Below, piece by piece: positions 1-6,017 of a DNA stretch of 6,071 bases; position 1 is the first letter of the stretch, and the number at the start of each line of letters is the position of its first letter. Both the position numbers and the translations under genes were made by a program. Source of the stretch: Anaerolineae bacterium (GTDB lineage Bacteria > Chloroflexota > Anaerolineae > 4572-78 > J111); assembly GCA_023382535.1 (NCBI GenBank), contig JAHDWA010000182.1, forward strand, positions 1 to 6,071, written 5' to 3'. Below the pieces are notes generated by a model. That model ran no database searches and had not been told where the DNA came from. It worked only from the letters and a program-made list of their open reading frames with translations.

Positions 1-96
1 GAACCTTGGGGCGTGCGTCGCTTCTTTGTCCGTGACCCGTTCGGGCGCCTCGTGAATGTTCTGTCCCACATAGAAGAAGCCATGCCCAGTCGGTAG
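1..96 (+). CDS. VOC-family (glyoxalase/bleomycin resistance fold) protein, C-terminal fragment
   Basis: Only the last 31 codons are in the window; frame 1 is open from base 1 to a TAG at 94-96. The fragment contains WGVRRFFVRDPFGRLVNVLSH (residues 3-23), the closing beta-strand signature of the vicinal oxygen chelate superfamily, where one finds F-x-R/D-D-P-x-G-x-x-x. In metal-dependent members the last strand carries a Glu ligand (D-P-x-G-N-x-x-E); here the equivalent stretch reads GRLVNVLSH and has Asn, as in many bleomycin-resistance-like members with no assigned reaction. Known members include glyoxalases, dioxygenases and drug-binding proteins; the fragment cannot say which this is. The nucleotidyltransferase starts 69 bases downstream on the same strand, so the two could be co-transcribed. 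Confidence 0.8.
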   Translation, partial: EPWGVRRFFVRDPFGRLVNVLSHIEEAMPSR

Positions 97-165
97 TGGC
101 TCATGCACGGGCCGTTGGGCCCCCCGATCAGCCGGTCGAAATCGTGAGAGGGACCTGGAGATGTA

Positions 166-1050
166 ATGGTGAAACAACTTTCGCCGGAACAGCGCGAACT
201 GCTGTCTTGGCTCTCCAATCGGCTGGCCGCAATCCCCGGCATCAGGGCAGTGGTGCTGGCAGGGTCATACGCCCGTGGCCGCGCCCGGGCCGGCTCGGAC
301 ATTGACCTCGGCCTCCTCTATTCAGAAGCAGCCCCTTTCTCTGTCCAGAGCGTCCGCGATTTAGCCGAGGATGTCAACGATATGGCAGAGCCAGTCGTCA
401 CGGGCTTTTACGAGTGGGGTCCGTGGGTCAACGGCGGGGCCTGGCTGACCATCGGTGGCCAGCGCCTTGATTTCATCTATCGCAGCCTCGAACACCTGGA
501 ACGGGTCATCGCCGAGGCGGAAGCGGGCCGCTACGAACTAGATTACGCCCAGCAGCCGCCCTTCGGCTTCTTTAGCGCCACCTATCTGGGCGAGGTCGCG
601 GTGTGCCTGCCTCTGTTCGACCCCGAGGCGCACCTCGCTCGGTTAAAGCGGCGGGTCGAGGCATATCCGGAGGCCTTGCGCCAGGCTGTGGTGCAGGATT
701 ACCTCTGGGCGGCTGAATTTGGCGTGGCGGCGTTCGCCTCCAAGTTCGCGGCTCGGGCCGATACCTTTGGGACGGGCGCTTGCCTGACCCGGGCCATTCA
801 CCAGCTCGTGCTGGTGCTGTTTGCCTTGAACCGTCAGTATCCAATCAACGACAAGACCGTATTAGCCGAGGTCGGAGCGTTCGACCGTGCTCCGCGAGAA
901 TTCGGGACGCGCGTCCAGCAGATACTGGGTCATTTGGGCCATTCAGAGGCGGACCTCCAGGCGGCAGTGGAGAGTGTCGGGCAGTTGATCGGTGAGGTGG
1001 TCGAACTGACGGAGGGACTCTACCGGCCCCGTTTCAGACTGCCAAAATGA
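166..1050 (+). CDS. Nucleotidyltransferase-domain protein (Pol-beta fold, DUF4037-like C-terminal region)
   Basis: A 294-residue cytosolic protein, probably transferring a nucleotide (NMP) to an unknown acceptor. Residues 28-50 carry the Pol-beta superfamily signature: G33-S34-Y-A-R-G38 followed by S44-D45-I-D47-L. D45 and D47 are the expected metal ligands, and D102 in QRLDFIYR is the probable third carboxylate. Residues ~135-294 are mostly helical, and the stretch around 197-232 (RADTFGTGACLTRAIHQL, then ALNRQYPINDK) resembles the DUF4037/KNTase-C helical region that binds the acceptor in aminoglycoside nucleotidyltransferases. The ATG at 166 is preceded by GGAG at 157-160 with a 5-base spacer, which decides the start. 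The length suits stand-alone enzymes with a fused helical domain rather than ~100-130-residue MntA-type antitoxins, and no separate HEPN toxin gene follows. Family assignment is strong; substrate is unknown, and a role in antibiotic modification is only a possibility. Confidence 0.88.
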   Translation: MVKQLSPEQRELLSWLSNRLAAIPGIRAVVLAGSYARGRARAGSDIDLGLLYSEAAPFSVQSVRDLAEDVNDMAEPVVTGFYEWGPWVNGGAWLTIGGQRLDFIYRSLEHLERVIAEAEAGRYELDYAQQPPFGFFSATYLGEVAVCLPLFDPEAHLARLKRRVEAYPEALRQAVVQDYLWAAEFGVAAFASKFAARADTFGTGACLTRAIHQLVLVLFALNRQYPINDKTVLAEVGAFDRAPREFGTRVQQILGHLGHSEADLQAAVESVGQLIGEVVELTEGLYRPRFRLPK

Positions 1051-1220
1051 AGGCCGCCTGCAACGATATGCACCGGAGCCGCCGCATTTTCGGCACGGAA
1101 TGGGTCGAAGCCTGCTACAGCTCGGGCCACATGGATTTGTATTACCTCTTCCCCCCACCGCCAACCGGCAGCTCCGTCCGCTGGCTGCATGAGGTAAGGT
1201 CTCATACCGTTCCACTTTAA
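1047..1220 (+). CDS. Possible small ORF, 57 residues, coupled to the nucleotidyltransferase by an ATGA overlap
   Basis: The ATG at 1047-1049 overlaps the nucleotidyltransferase TGA (1048-1050), the classic translational-coupling arrangement, and the frame stays open to a TAA at 1218-1220. I do not recognise the product. It is rich in Arg, His, Tyr and Trp, with a run of four prolines at residues 36-39 and two Cys at residues 5 and 23; there is no membrane segment or signal peptide. By hand count, G+C at codon positions 1, 2 and 3 is about 54, 51 and 74 percent, which looks like coding sequence. There is no Shine-Dalgarno of its own, so expression would depend on coupling. It could also be a decayed gene remnant or chance. 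The 198 bases between the two larger genes hold only this ORF and the repeat/hairpin described separately. Confidence 0.33.
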   Translation: MKAACNDMHRSRRIFGTEWVEACYSSGHMDLYYLFPPPPTGSSVRWLHEVRSHTVPL

Positions 1221-1243
1221 CGATATGGTAAGAAAGGTAAGGT
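1191..1243 (+). repeat. Pair of GGTAAGGT direct repeats before the DUF6194-type gene
   Basis: GGTAAGGT occurs at 1193-1200 and again at 1236-1243. The similarity extends to 9 of 10 bases if the two preceding bases are counted (GA versus AA). The second copy contains the TAAGG (1238-1242) that serves as ribosome binding site for the gene at 1249. The copies are 43 bases apart and flank a hairpin-forming sequence. This could be a regulatory arrangement or chance similarity in a purine-rich leader. Confidence 0.3.
1202..1228 (+). promoter_or_regulatory. Imperfect dyad/hairpin just upstream of the DUF6194-type gene
   Basis: CATACCGTT (1203-1211) pairs with AACGATATG (1219-1227) around the 7-base loop CCACTTT. 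Eight of nine positions pair, with a C/A mismatch at 1207/1223, and a T-G pair at 1202/1228 extends it. No T-tract follows, so it does not look like an intrinsic terminator. It ends 9 bases before the Shine-Dalgarno TAAGG, where it could act as an operator or modulate translation. The TAA of the possible 57-residue ORF lies inside it. Confidence 0.3.
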
Positions 1244-1248
1244 AGACG

Positions 1249-1668
1249 ATGGACGAAAAAAGTATTACAGACTACATTATTAACACGTTTGCGGGGGTCG
1301 AAACCTTGACCAATTTGGGCTACACGTTCTTTTTCTATGGGGCTGAGCGCATGCTGCCGTTCGCGACCCTGGCCACCACAGACAACGAGGGTGACCGGGT
1401 CTCGAATCTTGACCGGCCGGGCGTGTTCCGCCTGAACATCGGCGTGAGCAAGCAGACATTCCAATCGTTGTTCGGTACGGACAAAGTGGATGTGAGCGCC
1501 TACGATTTTACCGTGCTGGATACGATCATGCCCCATCCCGACTATGCGGCCCAGTCGTACATCTGCGTGCTCAATCCAAGCGATACCACCTTTCAAAAGT
1601 TACAGCGACTGCTTAGCGAGGCGTATGAACTGGCGGTCAGGAGAGCGACCCACCGCCAGACCTCTTGA
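1249..1668 (+). CDS. DUF6194-family protein of unknown function
   Basis: A complete 139-residue protein, probably soluble, with no signal peptide or membrane helix. From memory of the family it matches DUF6194 along its length: an N-terminal helix MDEKSITDYIINTF, the aromatic strand FFFY (27-30), LPFATL (36-41), the long conserved block DRVSNLDRPGVFRLNIGV (49-66), MPHPDYAAQSYICVLNPS (94-111) and a closing helix LLSEAYELA (121-129). The fold recalls YjbR/luciferase-like small domains, but no catalytic residues or reaction are known to me. TAAGG at 1238-1242, with a 6-base spacer, supports the ATG at 1249. It lies 48 bases before the PhzF-family gene and could share its transcript. Family call fairly sure; function unknown. 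Confidence 0.82.
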   Translation: MDEKSITDYIINTFAGVETLTNLGYTFFFYGAERMLPFATLATTDNEGDRVSNLDRPGVFRLNIGVSKQTFQSLFGTDKVDVSAYDFTVLDTIMPHPDYAAQSYICVLNPSDTTFQKLQRLLSEAYELAVRRATHRQTS

Positions 1669-1688
1669 ATGCGAACGTAAGGACGTTG

Positions 1689-1727
1689 ATGAAGAAACTC
1701 CGATCTGTGGTGAACTATGATCCGTAG
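1689..1727 (+). CDS. Possible 12-codon leader peptide overlapping the start of the PhzF-family gene
   Basis: ATG at 1689 opens a 12-residue ORF (MKKLRSVVNYDP) ending in TAG at 1725-1727, eleven bases inside the PhzF-family gene and in another frame. It is preceded by TAAGGA (1678-1683) with a 5-base spacer, much the best ribosome binding site in this gap. The PhzF-family ATG at 1717 has only a weak GGTGA-like sequence close to it. Ribosomes loaded on the leader would terminate close to the PhzF-family start and could reinitiate there. The ORF is too short for any composition test, so it may be fortuitous. Confidence 0.3.
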   Translation: MKKLRSVVNYDP

Positions 1728-2505
1728 ACCCATATTTCAGATTGATGCCTTTACCACGCGGCGGTTCGCCGGGAACCCGGCGGCGGTCATAGTGATGCCA
1801 AGCTTCCCGGAAGACGCCGTTATGCAGGCCATTGCGGCCGAAAATAATTTGTCTGAAACGGCTTTTCTCGTTTCTGAGGGGGGCGACTATCGCCTGCGCT
1901 GGTTTACGCCAGTCACCGAAGTGCCGCTTTGCGGTCATGCGACTCTGGCGAGTGCCGCGGTCGTGATGGAGCGGCTGGAACCGGGACGCAGCCAGGTGAT
2001 CTTCCATTCGGCGAGTGGTCCGCTGCCGGTGAACCGAGCTGGCTCCGGTTACATCATGGATTTTCCGGCGCGGCTGTCCGAGCCAGTCTCGCCACCGCCC
2101 GGCCTGGCGGAAGCGCTGGGCGTTGTTCCTATCGAAGTATTCGTCAATGCCTTCAACTACATGGCGCGGCTGGAGCGCGCGGACCTTATTCGTGCCCTGG
2201 CGCCCGATATGGCGGCCATCGCCCGCCTGGATCGCAGCGGCTTAATCGTGACAGCGCCGGGTGACGGAGCCTACGACTTCGTCAGCCGTTACTTCGCCCC
2301 AGCGAAGGGTGTGCCGGAGGATCCCGTGACCGGCGGGGCGCACTGCATGTTGGCCCCTTATTGGACGAAACGACTGGGTAAGCTTGAGCTGCGGGCCTTC
2401 CAGGCCTCACCACGGGGAGGAGAAATGACCTGCCGGCTGGTTGGAGACCGGGTGCAGATGGAAGGCGCTTGTGTGTTCTATCTGGAAGGCGAAGTGGAAT
2501 TCTGA
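1717..2505 (+). CDS. PhzF-family isomerase/epimerase-like protein
   Basis: A complete 262-residue cytosolic protein of the PhzF/YddE family, which shares the two-domain diaminopimelate-epimerase-like fold without needing a cofactor. Diagnostic segments are FQIDAFTTRRFAGNPAAVIV (7-26), AENNLSETAF (41-50) with the probable catalytic Glu E47, the strand RWFTPVTEVPLCGHATLASA (61-80) with H74, and EDPVTGGAH (201-209) with D202; these correspond to the Glu, His and Asp active-site residues of PhzF. The length is about normal (260-300). In phenazine producers PhzF isomerises trans-2,3-dihydro-3-hydroxyanthranilate, but no other phz gene is visible here and most family members have unknown substrates. 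ATG 1717 is the first possible start in frame, since a TGA precedes it at 1711-1713, and its own ribosome binding site is poor; see the possible leader ORF. It is the last plus-strand gene before the convergent gap. Confidence 0.9.
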   Translation: MIRRPIFQIDAFTTRRFAGNPAAVIVMPSFPEDAVMQAIAAENNLSETAFLVSEGGDYRLRWFTPVTEVPLCGHATLASAAVVMERLEPGRSQVIFHSASGPLPVNRAGSGYIMDFPARLSEPVSPPPGLAEALGVVPIEVFVNAFNYMARLERADLIRALAPDMAAIARLDRSGLIVTAPGDGAYDFVSRYFAPAKGVPEDPVTGGAHCMLAPYWTKRLGKLELRAFQASPRGGEMTCRLVGDRVQMEGACVFYLEGEVEF

Positions 2506-2592
2506 AACTTTGGGCAGCGAACAAAGTAGCCGCAATTCTGTAGCTGAGATGCCCCCATTATAAAAACCAGGCTCCCTAACAAGAAGTATCTT

Positions 2593-2781
2593 TTACATTT
2601 TCTTAGCGCCCAACCGTTCCATCGCCAGGCTGTCGAGGGCACGAAGCAGGTTCTCCACGTCGGCGGCTTTCAGCCCGGCCTCGGACCCGCCCGGCTGGTA
2701 ATCCAGGCCGACAATGTACTGGCCGAACCGGCTGAGGGTCAGGCAGGCGTACCCACCGCGGCTGATGCCGCAGTCAGCCAC
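2593..2781 (-). CDS. Small unrecognised protein, 62 residues, after the hydrolase gene
   Basis: A GTG-initiated ORF on the minus strand ending at a TAA (2593-2595). I do not recognise the family. About 84 percent of its codons end in G or C, which argues strongly that it is, or recently was, translated. Residues 6-27 (ISRGGYACLTLSRFGQYIVG and neighbours) look like two beta-strands, and residues 40-57 (AADVENLLRALDSLAMER) an amphipathic helix, suggesting a small alpha/beta domain or the C-terminal end of a larger one. GTG is the only start in frame; a GGA five bases before it is a weak ribosome binding site. The frame is the same as the hydrolase's and runs back seven more codons, without another start, to the hydrolase TAG. 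It may be a small operon gene, a truncated remnant or a readthrough extension. Confidence 0.55.
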   Translation of the reverse strand: MADCGISRGGYACLTLSRFGQYIVGLDYQPGGSEAGLKAADVENLLRALDSLAMERLGAKKM

Positions 2782-2802
2782 AGTATTCCGGGCACGGTAG
2801 CC

Positions 2803-3852
2803 CTACTCTCCGGTGTGGTTGAGAATGTGCTGCTGCATAAGCGTGCGGATGGTGGCTTGCTCGACACTCATCAGGAGGTGACCGCCTCGTTCGAAACTGA
2901 CCAGTTTTGCTCCCGGAATGGTGGCAGCAGCAAACTCGGCATTGTGGTAGAGCTGAAGGGTGTCGTCTTTGGCGTGGAAGATTAAGGTCGGGGCCTGGAT
3001 GGCGGCAATCCGCTCGTTCGGCATAGCCGCCTTGTTGTCGAAAGCCGCCCCGGCGGATCGCGGCGAAACCGGGTTCATCTCATCAATAATCCGGTCAACC
3101 AACTCCATCTGCTCAGGGGTAAGACCGGCAATGACCGTGTCATTAGCCCCCATCAACTCCATTAACTGCTTCTTGAAGAGCCGGGTGATGCCCCAGTAAA
3201 GCGGGTCATATTTGAAGATCGTCATCAACATCGCGCCTTTCTGGTTCGCCTGCGCCTGATCTTGGACGTTTGAAGCAGCTACCCCGGCGGAGATGAGGGT
3301 CAGTGAGGAGACCCGTTCAGGGTACAAGACGGCAAAGAGAAGCGCCGAAGGGCCGCCGTGAGAGATAGTGACGACTGCAACTTTTTGGATGCCCAACTGG
3401 TCGAGCAAATAGGCGTAGGCATGGGCCTGGTCGTCGAAGGTAGCCCCTTCGTGGAAGGTTGAGCGCAGATAACCAAAGCGCGAAGGGGTAATCCAGTGGA
3501 AGTGGTTCCCCAGCACCGCCTGCACCAGGAGTTCGCCCTGGTCGTAGCCGCCGCCGCTCCCGTGGATGACCAGGACCGGCGGACCTGATCCTCCTTCGGT
3601 GTATTCGATATCCCCATAGGGTGAAGGGATGACGGTGCTCTTGCCCCGGACCCGGTCATAGGCTCGACTCATATCCCAGAAATAAGCGGCTGAGGCCAGA
3701 ATGACCGCCGCGATCAACCCTAACGCACTCCAGCCTAAAATCCTTCTGAACATCTTGGTCTTCTTTCCGGAACCGCTCAGCCCCACGGTTAAGGGGTGAA
3801 GCTTATTGATACGCTCCATCTGACACCACTTATCAAAAATTGAGTTCACCAT
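2803..3852 (-). CDS. Membrane-anchored alpha/beta hydrolase
   Basis: Up to 349 residues. A hydrophobic segment at ~38-59 (ILGWSALGLIAAVILASAAYFW), preceded by FRR, looks like an N-terminal signal anchor with no lipobox, so the catalytic domain probably faces outward. The fold is clear: VLVIHGSGGG (93-102) forms the oxyanion turn, S164 in VVTISHGGPSAL is the nucleophile, D296 or D297 in FHAKDDTL the acid and H325 in ERGGHLLM the general base. The first position of the G-x-S-x-G elbow is Thr (T162). Known relatives are esterases, lipases and C-C hydrolases; the substrate is unknown. The start is uncertain: the ATG at 3852 (used here as maximum extent, with GAGAG three bases upstream) overlaps the aminotransferase by 20 bases; ATGs at 3819 or 3753 are alternatives, and 3753 puts the anchor right at the N-terminus, as is usual. 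It is tightly linked to the aminotransferase and probably co-transcribed. Confidence 0.88.
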   Translation of the reverse strand: MVNSIFDKWCQMERINKLHPLTVGLSGSGKKTKMFRRILGWSALGLIAAVILASAAYFWDMSRAYDRVRGKSTVIPSPYGDIEYTEGGSGPPVLVIHGSGGGYDQGELLVQAVLGNHFHWITPSRFGYLRSTFHEGATFDDQAHAYAYLLDQLGIQKVAVVTISHGGPSALLFAVLYPERVSSLTLISAGVAASNVQDQAQANQKGAMLMTIFKYDPLYWGITRLFKKQLMELMGANDTVIAGLTPEQMELVDRIIDEMNPVSPRSAGAAFDNKAAMPNERIAAIQAPTLIFHAKDDTLQLYHNAEFAAATIPGAKLVSFERGGHLLMSVEQATIRTLMQQHILNHTGE

Positions 3853-5821
3853 AGACTCTCTGGGCTACCGTCCTGGCGAAAGCGTCCATTTGCTTTTGGA
3901 TATCGGTTTGGGTAGAAGCGAAAGGGTTGCTTACCCGGGGCCGGGGCTGCCGGGCGATTTGGTCCAGCATGTGAATCAAGCTATCCACCTCCTCGGGGCT
4001 GTTCTCGATGCCCAGGCTTACCCGGGTGACGCCAGGCAGATTTAACTTGGGGAAGAGGGCCACAATCAGACCTTGAAACAGTTCCAGCAGCGGAGGAATA
4101 TGGAGCATACGCTTGACCAACAGATGCGCGCAGTGGCAGCCCCAGCGCACCCCGATTCCGCCTTGCTCGGCCAGTTCCTGGGCAACCCGGCTGGGCAACA
4201 TACCCTTCAGGTCAAAAACAATGACCCCGCCTTTTTGAGCAAACCGGGGCGAGTCGGGGTCTTTGATCCCGTAAAGCGTGAGGCCCGGTATTTGGGCCAT
4301 GCCGCGCAAGGCTTGCCCGGTCAATGCCTGTTCTTCCTCCCGGATCACGTCCAGGCCGATCCGCTGCAACAGCAGCAGCGCCTTACCCAACGCGGCAATA
4401 CCCCCGACGTTTTCCTCACCGGATAATTGGATCAGTTCCAGTTCGACGGGGCTAAAATGAAGCAGTCCCTTTCTGGCCAACAACACCCCCGTACCGAAAG
4501 GAGCATATACTTTGTGGGCCGAGAACGCGAGATAGTCAATGCCCCAGCGATCCATCTCGACCGGGCGGTGGGCGACCAACTGCGCTGCATCCACCAGCAA
4601 GCGCGCCCCATACCGGTGAACGATCTGACTGATTTCCGCCAGGTTATTGTATACCCCCAGGACATTCGAACCGCCGCTCACCGCAACCAGCTTGATGCGC
4701 TTCTGACCGTGCTGCTCCTGCTGGTTGTAAGCGCGCAAGAGCGTCTCCAGCTCGCGTAAGTCCACAAAGCCTTCGGCATCCACCGGCAGCCGGACCAGCG
4801 AAATACCGGGAAGCGTGCGCCACGGCAGCTCGTTCGAGTTATGCTCCAGGAAGGTATTAAGCACGACCGCTTCACTCCCCTGCCCGGCTTCCCGCTGCAA
4901 ACTTTCGGCTGCTAGATTGATCGCTTCGGTGGTGTTGGCAGTGAAGATCACCTCATAGGCCGTCAAAGGCGCACCCAGTACCCCGGCGCAGATGGATTTG
5001 ACAGCATCAATAATCTCTTGCTGGACTTGTCGGGGCTGATCCCAGGTCTGGCAGACAGCGTCCCAGATCGGGGTGAACGTGGGCGTGCTGGCGGCGTTGT
5101 CCAGATTGATGTAGGGCTTAACGCCATCCACGGTGGGGACAGGAACATTGCGGTCAATTAGGGTCTGCCTGAGTTCAGCCAGCAGATCTCGCCCGGAGGA
5201 TTGTTCCAGGGCATCGCGGTACAGAATTTCAGCAGCAGTCCGTTTTTCGGCGGTCGCCCCCTGGAAAGCATCCTCTCCAAACTGCTGGATCAGCCGGAGT
5301 GCCCTGGCAAAGGCAATGATGTTGATGATGGCGGGGGTGCCGGCCTCGAATTTATCCGGCGCTTTGGCCCAGATGACCCAATCAGGGGAGACCAGCCGGG
5401 CGGTCCCACCGCCGGTCTGAAAAGGAACACCTTTGGGCAGCGCCTTGCGCTCAACCGCCAAAGCCCTTACGCCCAGTGGCAAGCCGATGTCCTGGCTTGA
5501 CAAACTTTGATAACTTCCAGGCTTAAGATGGGCCTTGAGCAGTTCTGCCCTTCTGGGGCTGCAAAAGATAACGACATAGTTGTCTTTGTTCAGTCCCAGG
5601 TAGTCCAGGACAATATCCCTGGCCTGCTCGAATAAGTGCGTAGATACCAGCGAGTTGTGCCCGCTGCCGCGGTGGACATTGGCGTAAGTTTCCAAGGCCG
5701 CATGCACGCCTCGTTTGAGTTCTGCAAAGGCTTTCGCCATTTCATTGTCCTTGAGAACCGGTTTTTCCGCCTCTCGAAGAACTTCCGGTTGTCCGTATGT
5801 TGTGGATACACTCACTGCCAT
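3833..5821 (-). CDS. Two-module class V aminotransferase / cysteine desulfurase-like PLP enzyme
   Basis: 662 residues against about 400 for SufS/NifS-type enzymes. Module 2 (~235-625) is a near-complete PLP domain: YINLDNAASTP (237-247), ANTTEAINL (295-303) for the phosphate, LEHNSN with ring-stacking H327, LLVDAAQ with D411 and Q414, SAHK with Schiff-base lysine K437, GEENVGG (468-474), and RWGCHCAHLL (559-568), where C564 aligns with the catalytic Cys of SufS. It could therefore be a desulfurase, lyase or transaminase. Module 1 (~30-180) repeats parts of the same family, NVHRGSGHNSL (48-58) and FQTGGGT...DKFEAGTPAIINII, but has no PLP lysine. A Gln/Pro-rich tail follows residue 625. The start is set by AAGGAG six bases before ATG 5821. 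It is first in the minus-strand operon; no sufBCD/iscU-like partner is visible. Family call sure, reaction not. Confidence 0.9.
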   Translation of the reverse strand: MAVSVSTTYGQPEVLREAEKPVLKDNEMAKAFAELKRGVHAALETYANVHRGSGHNSLVSTHLFEQARDIVLDYLGLNKDNYVVIFCSPRRAELLKAHLKPGSYQSLSSQDIGLPLGVRALAVERKALPKGVPFQTGGGTARLVSPDWVIWAKAPDKFEAGTPAIINIIAFARALRLIQQFGEDAFQGATAEKRTAAEILYRDALEQSSGRDLLAELRQTLIDRNVPVPTVDGVKPYINLDNAASTPTFTPIWDAVCQTWDQPRQVQQEIIDAVKSICAGVLGAPLTAYEVIFTANTTEAINLAAESLQREAGQGSEAVVLNTFLEHNSNELPWRTLPGISLVRLPVDAEGFVDLRELETLLRAYNQQEQHGQKRIKLVAVSGGSNVLGVYNNLAEISQIVHRYGARLLVDAAQLVAHRPVEMDRWGIDYLAFSAHKVYAPFGTGVLLARKGLLHFSPVELELIQLSGEENVGGIAALGKALLLLQRIGLDVIREEEQALTGQALRGMAQIPGLTLYGIKDPDSPRFAQKGGVIVFDLKGMLPSRVAQELAEQGGIGVRWGCHCAHLLVKRMLHIPPLLELFQGLIVALFPKLNLPGVTRVSLGIENSPEEVDSLIHMLDQIARQPRPRVSNPFASTQTDIQKQMDAFARTVAQRVYGELNF

Positions 5822-5827
5822 GGGGGT

Positions 5828-5833
5828 CTCCTT
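5828..5833 (-). promoter_or_regulatory. Strong ribosome binding site of the aminotransferase gene
   Basis: Read on the minus strand, AAGGAG stands six bases before the ATG at 5821. It is the best Shine-Dalgarno of any large gene in the window and supports both the chosen start and good expression of the first minus-strand gene. Confidence 0.7.
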
Positions 5834-5843
5834 CTCAGGTTGA

Positions 5844-5849
5844 GTTATA
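5844..5849 (-). promoter_or_regulatory. Weak candidate -10 element (TATAAC) for the minus-strand operon
   Basis: Minus-strand TATAAC matches the TATAAT consensus at five of six positions and would give a short leader of roughly 15 bases to the aminotransferase ATG. No convincing TTGACA-like box sits 16-18 bases further upstream, so this is only a candidate; transcription may start elsewhere in the AT-rich region up to 6071. Confidence 0.22.
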
Positions 5850-5938
5850 TTTCCTTCAAGCGATCAAACAGCCGCTTTTGCAGCAAAGTAGGGATCTTTT
5901 ACACTCTATCACAAGCCACAAAAGATATGCCCATCCGG

Positions 5939-5951
5939 TTCAATCATTGAA
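5939..5951. promoter_or_regulatory. 13-base palindrome upstream of the aminotransferase operon
   Basis: TTCAATCATTGAA is a perfect inverted repeat of two 6-base arms around one central base, about 118 bases upstream of the aminotransferase ATG. Its size and symmetry fit a dimeric repressor or activator site, but there is no regulator gene nearby to pair it with, and AT-rich sequence produces such palindromes by chance. Confidence 0.22.
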
Positions 5952-6017
5952 AGAAAATCAACTGTGGCACCTATCTCTACGTATTGGAGCCAAAGAAAGT
6001 TTCCAAAACTTTTAGTT

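Noticed and set aside
910..935. An R-x6-H pattern (R249/H256) in the helical part of the nucleotidyltransferase, reminiscent of the HEPN RNase motif
   Set aside because: The residues after Arg lack the usual polar pattern and the domain belongs with DUF4037/KNTase-C-like substrate-binding helices, so an RNase role is not supported.
943..1596. A 217-residue open frame on the minus strand, opposite the DUF6194-type gene and the nucleotidyltransferase 3' end
   Set aside because: The plus-strand proteins here match known families along their whole length; this frame has no recognisable motif and is the usual antisense shadow in GC-rich DNA.
2507..2592. Possible terminator in the convergent gap: ACTTTG (2507-2512) and CAAAGT (2522-2527) form a 6-base stem
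   Set aside because: The stem is short and AT-rich with a 9-base loop and no following T-tract; on the minus strand a T5 run is preceded only by a 3-base stem. No convincing terminator for either strand.
4073..4759. Plus-strand open frames (117 and 110 residues) opposite the aminotransferase
   Set aside because: They lie wholly within the conserved PLP domain on the other strand, have no ribosome binding sites of note and contain no family motif.
2588..5901. The 10-base string ATCTTTTACA occurs on both sides of the minus-strand gene block (near 2588 and 5894)
   Set aside because: Many shared 10-mers are expected by chance in about 6 kb; no extended similarity or target-site structure surrounds them.
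5636..6015. Plus-strand open frames of 104 and 72 residues across the aminotransferase start and its upstream region
   Set aside because: They cross the well-supported aminotransferase start and ribosome binding site, have low-complexity composition and no recognisable domain.
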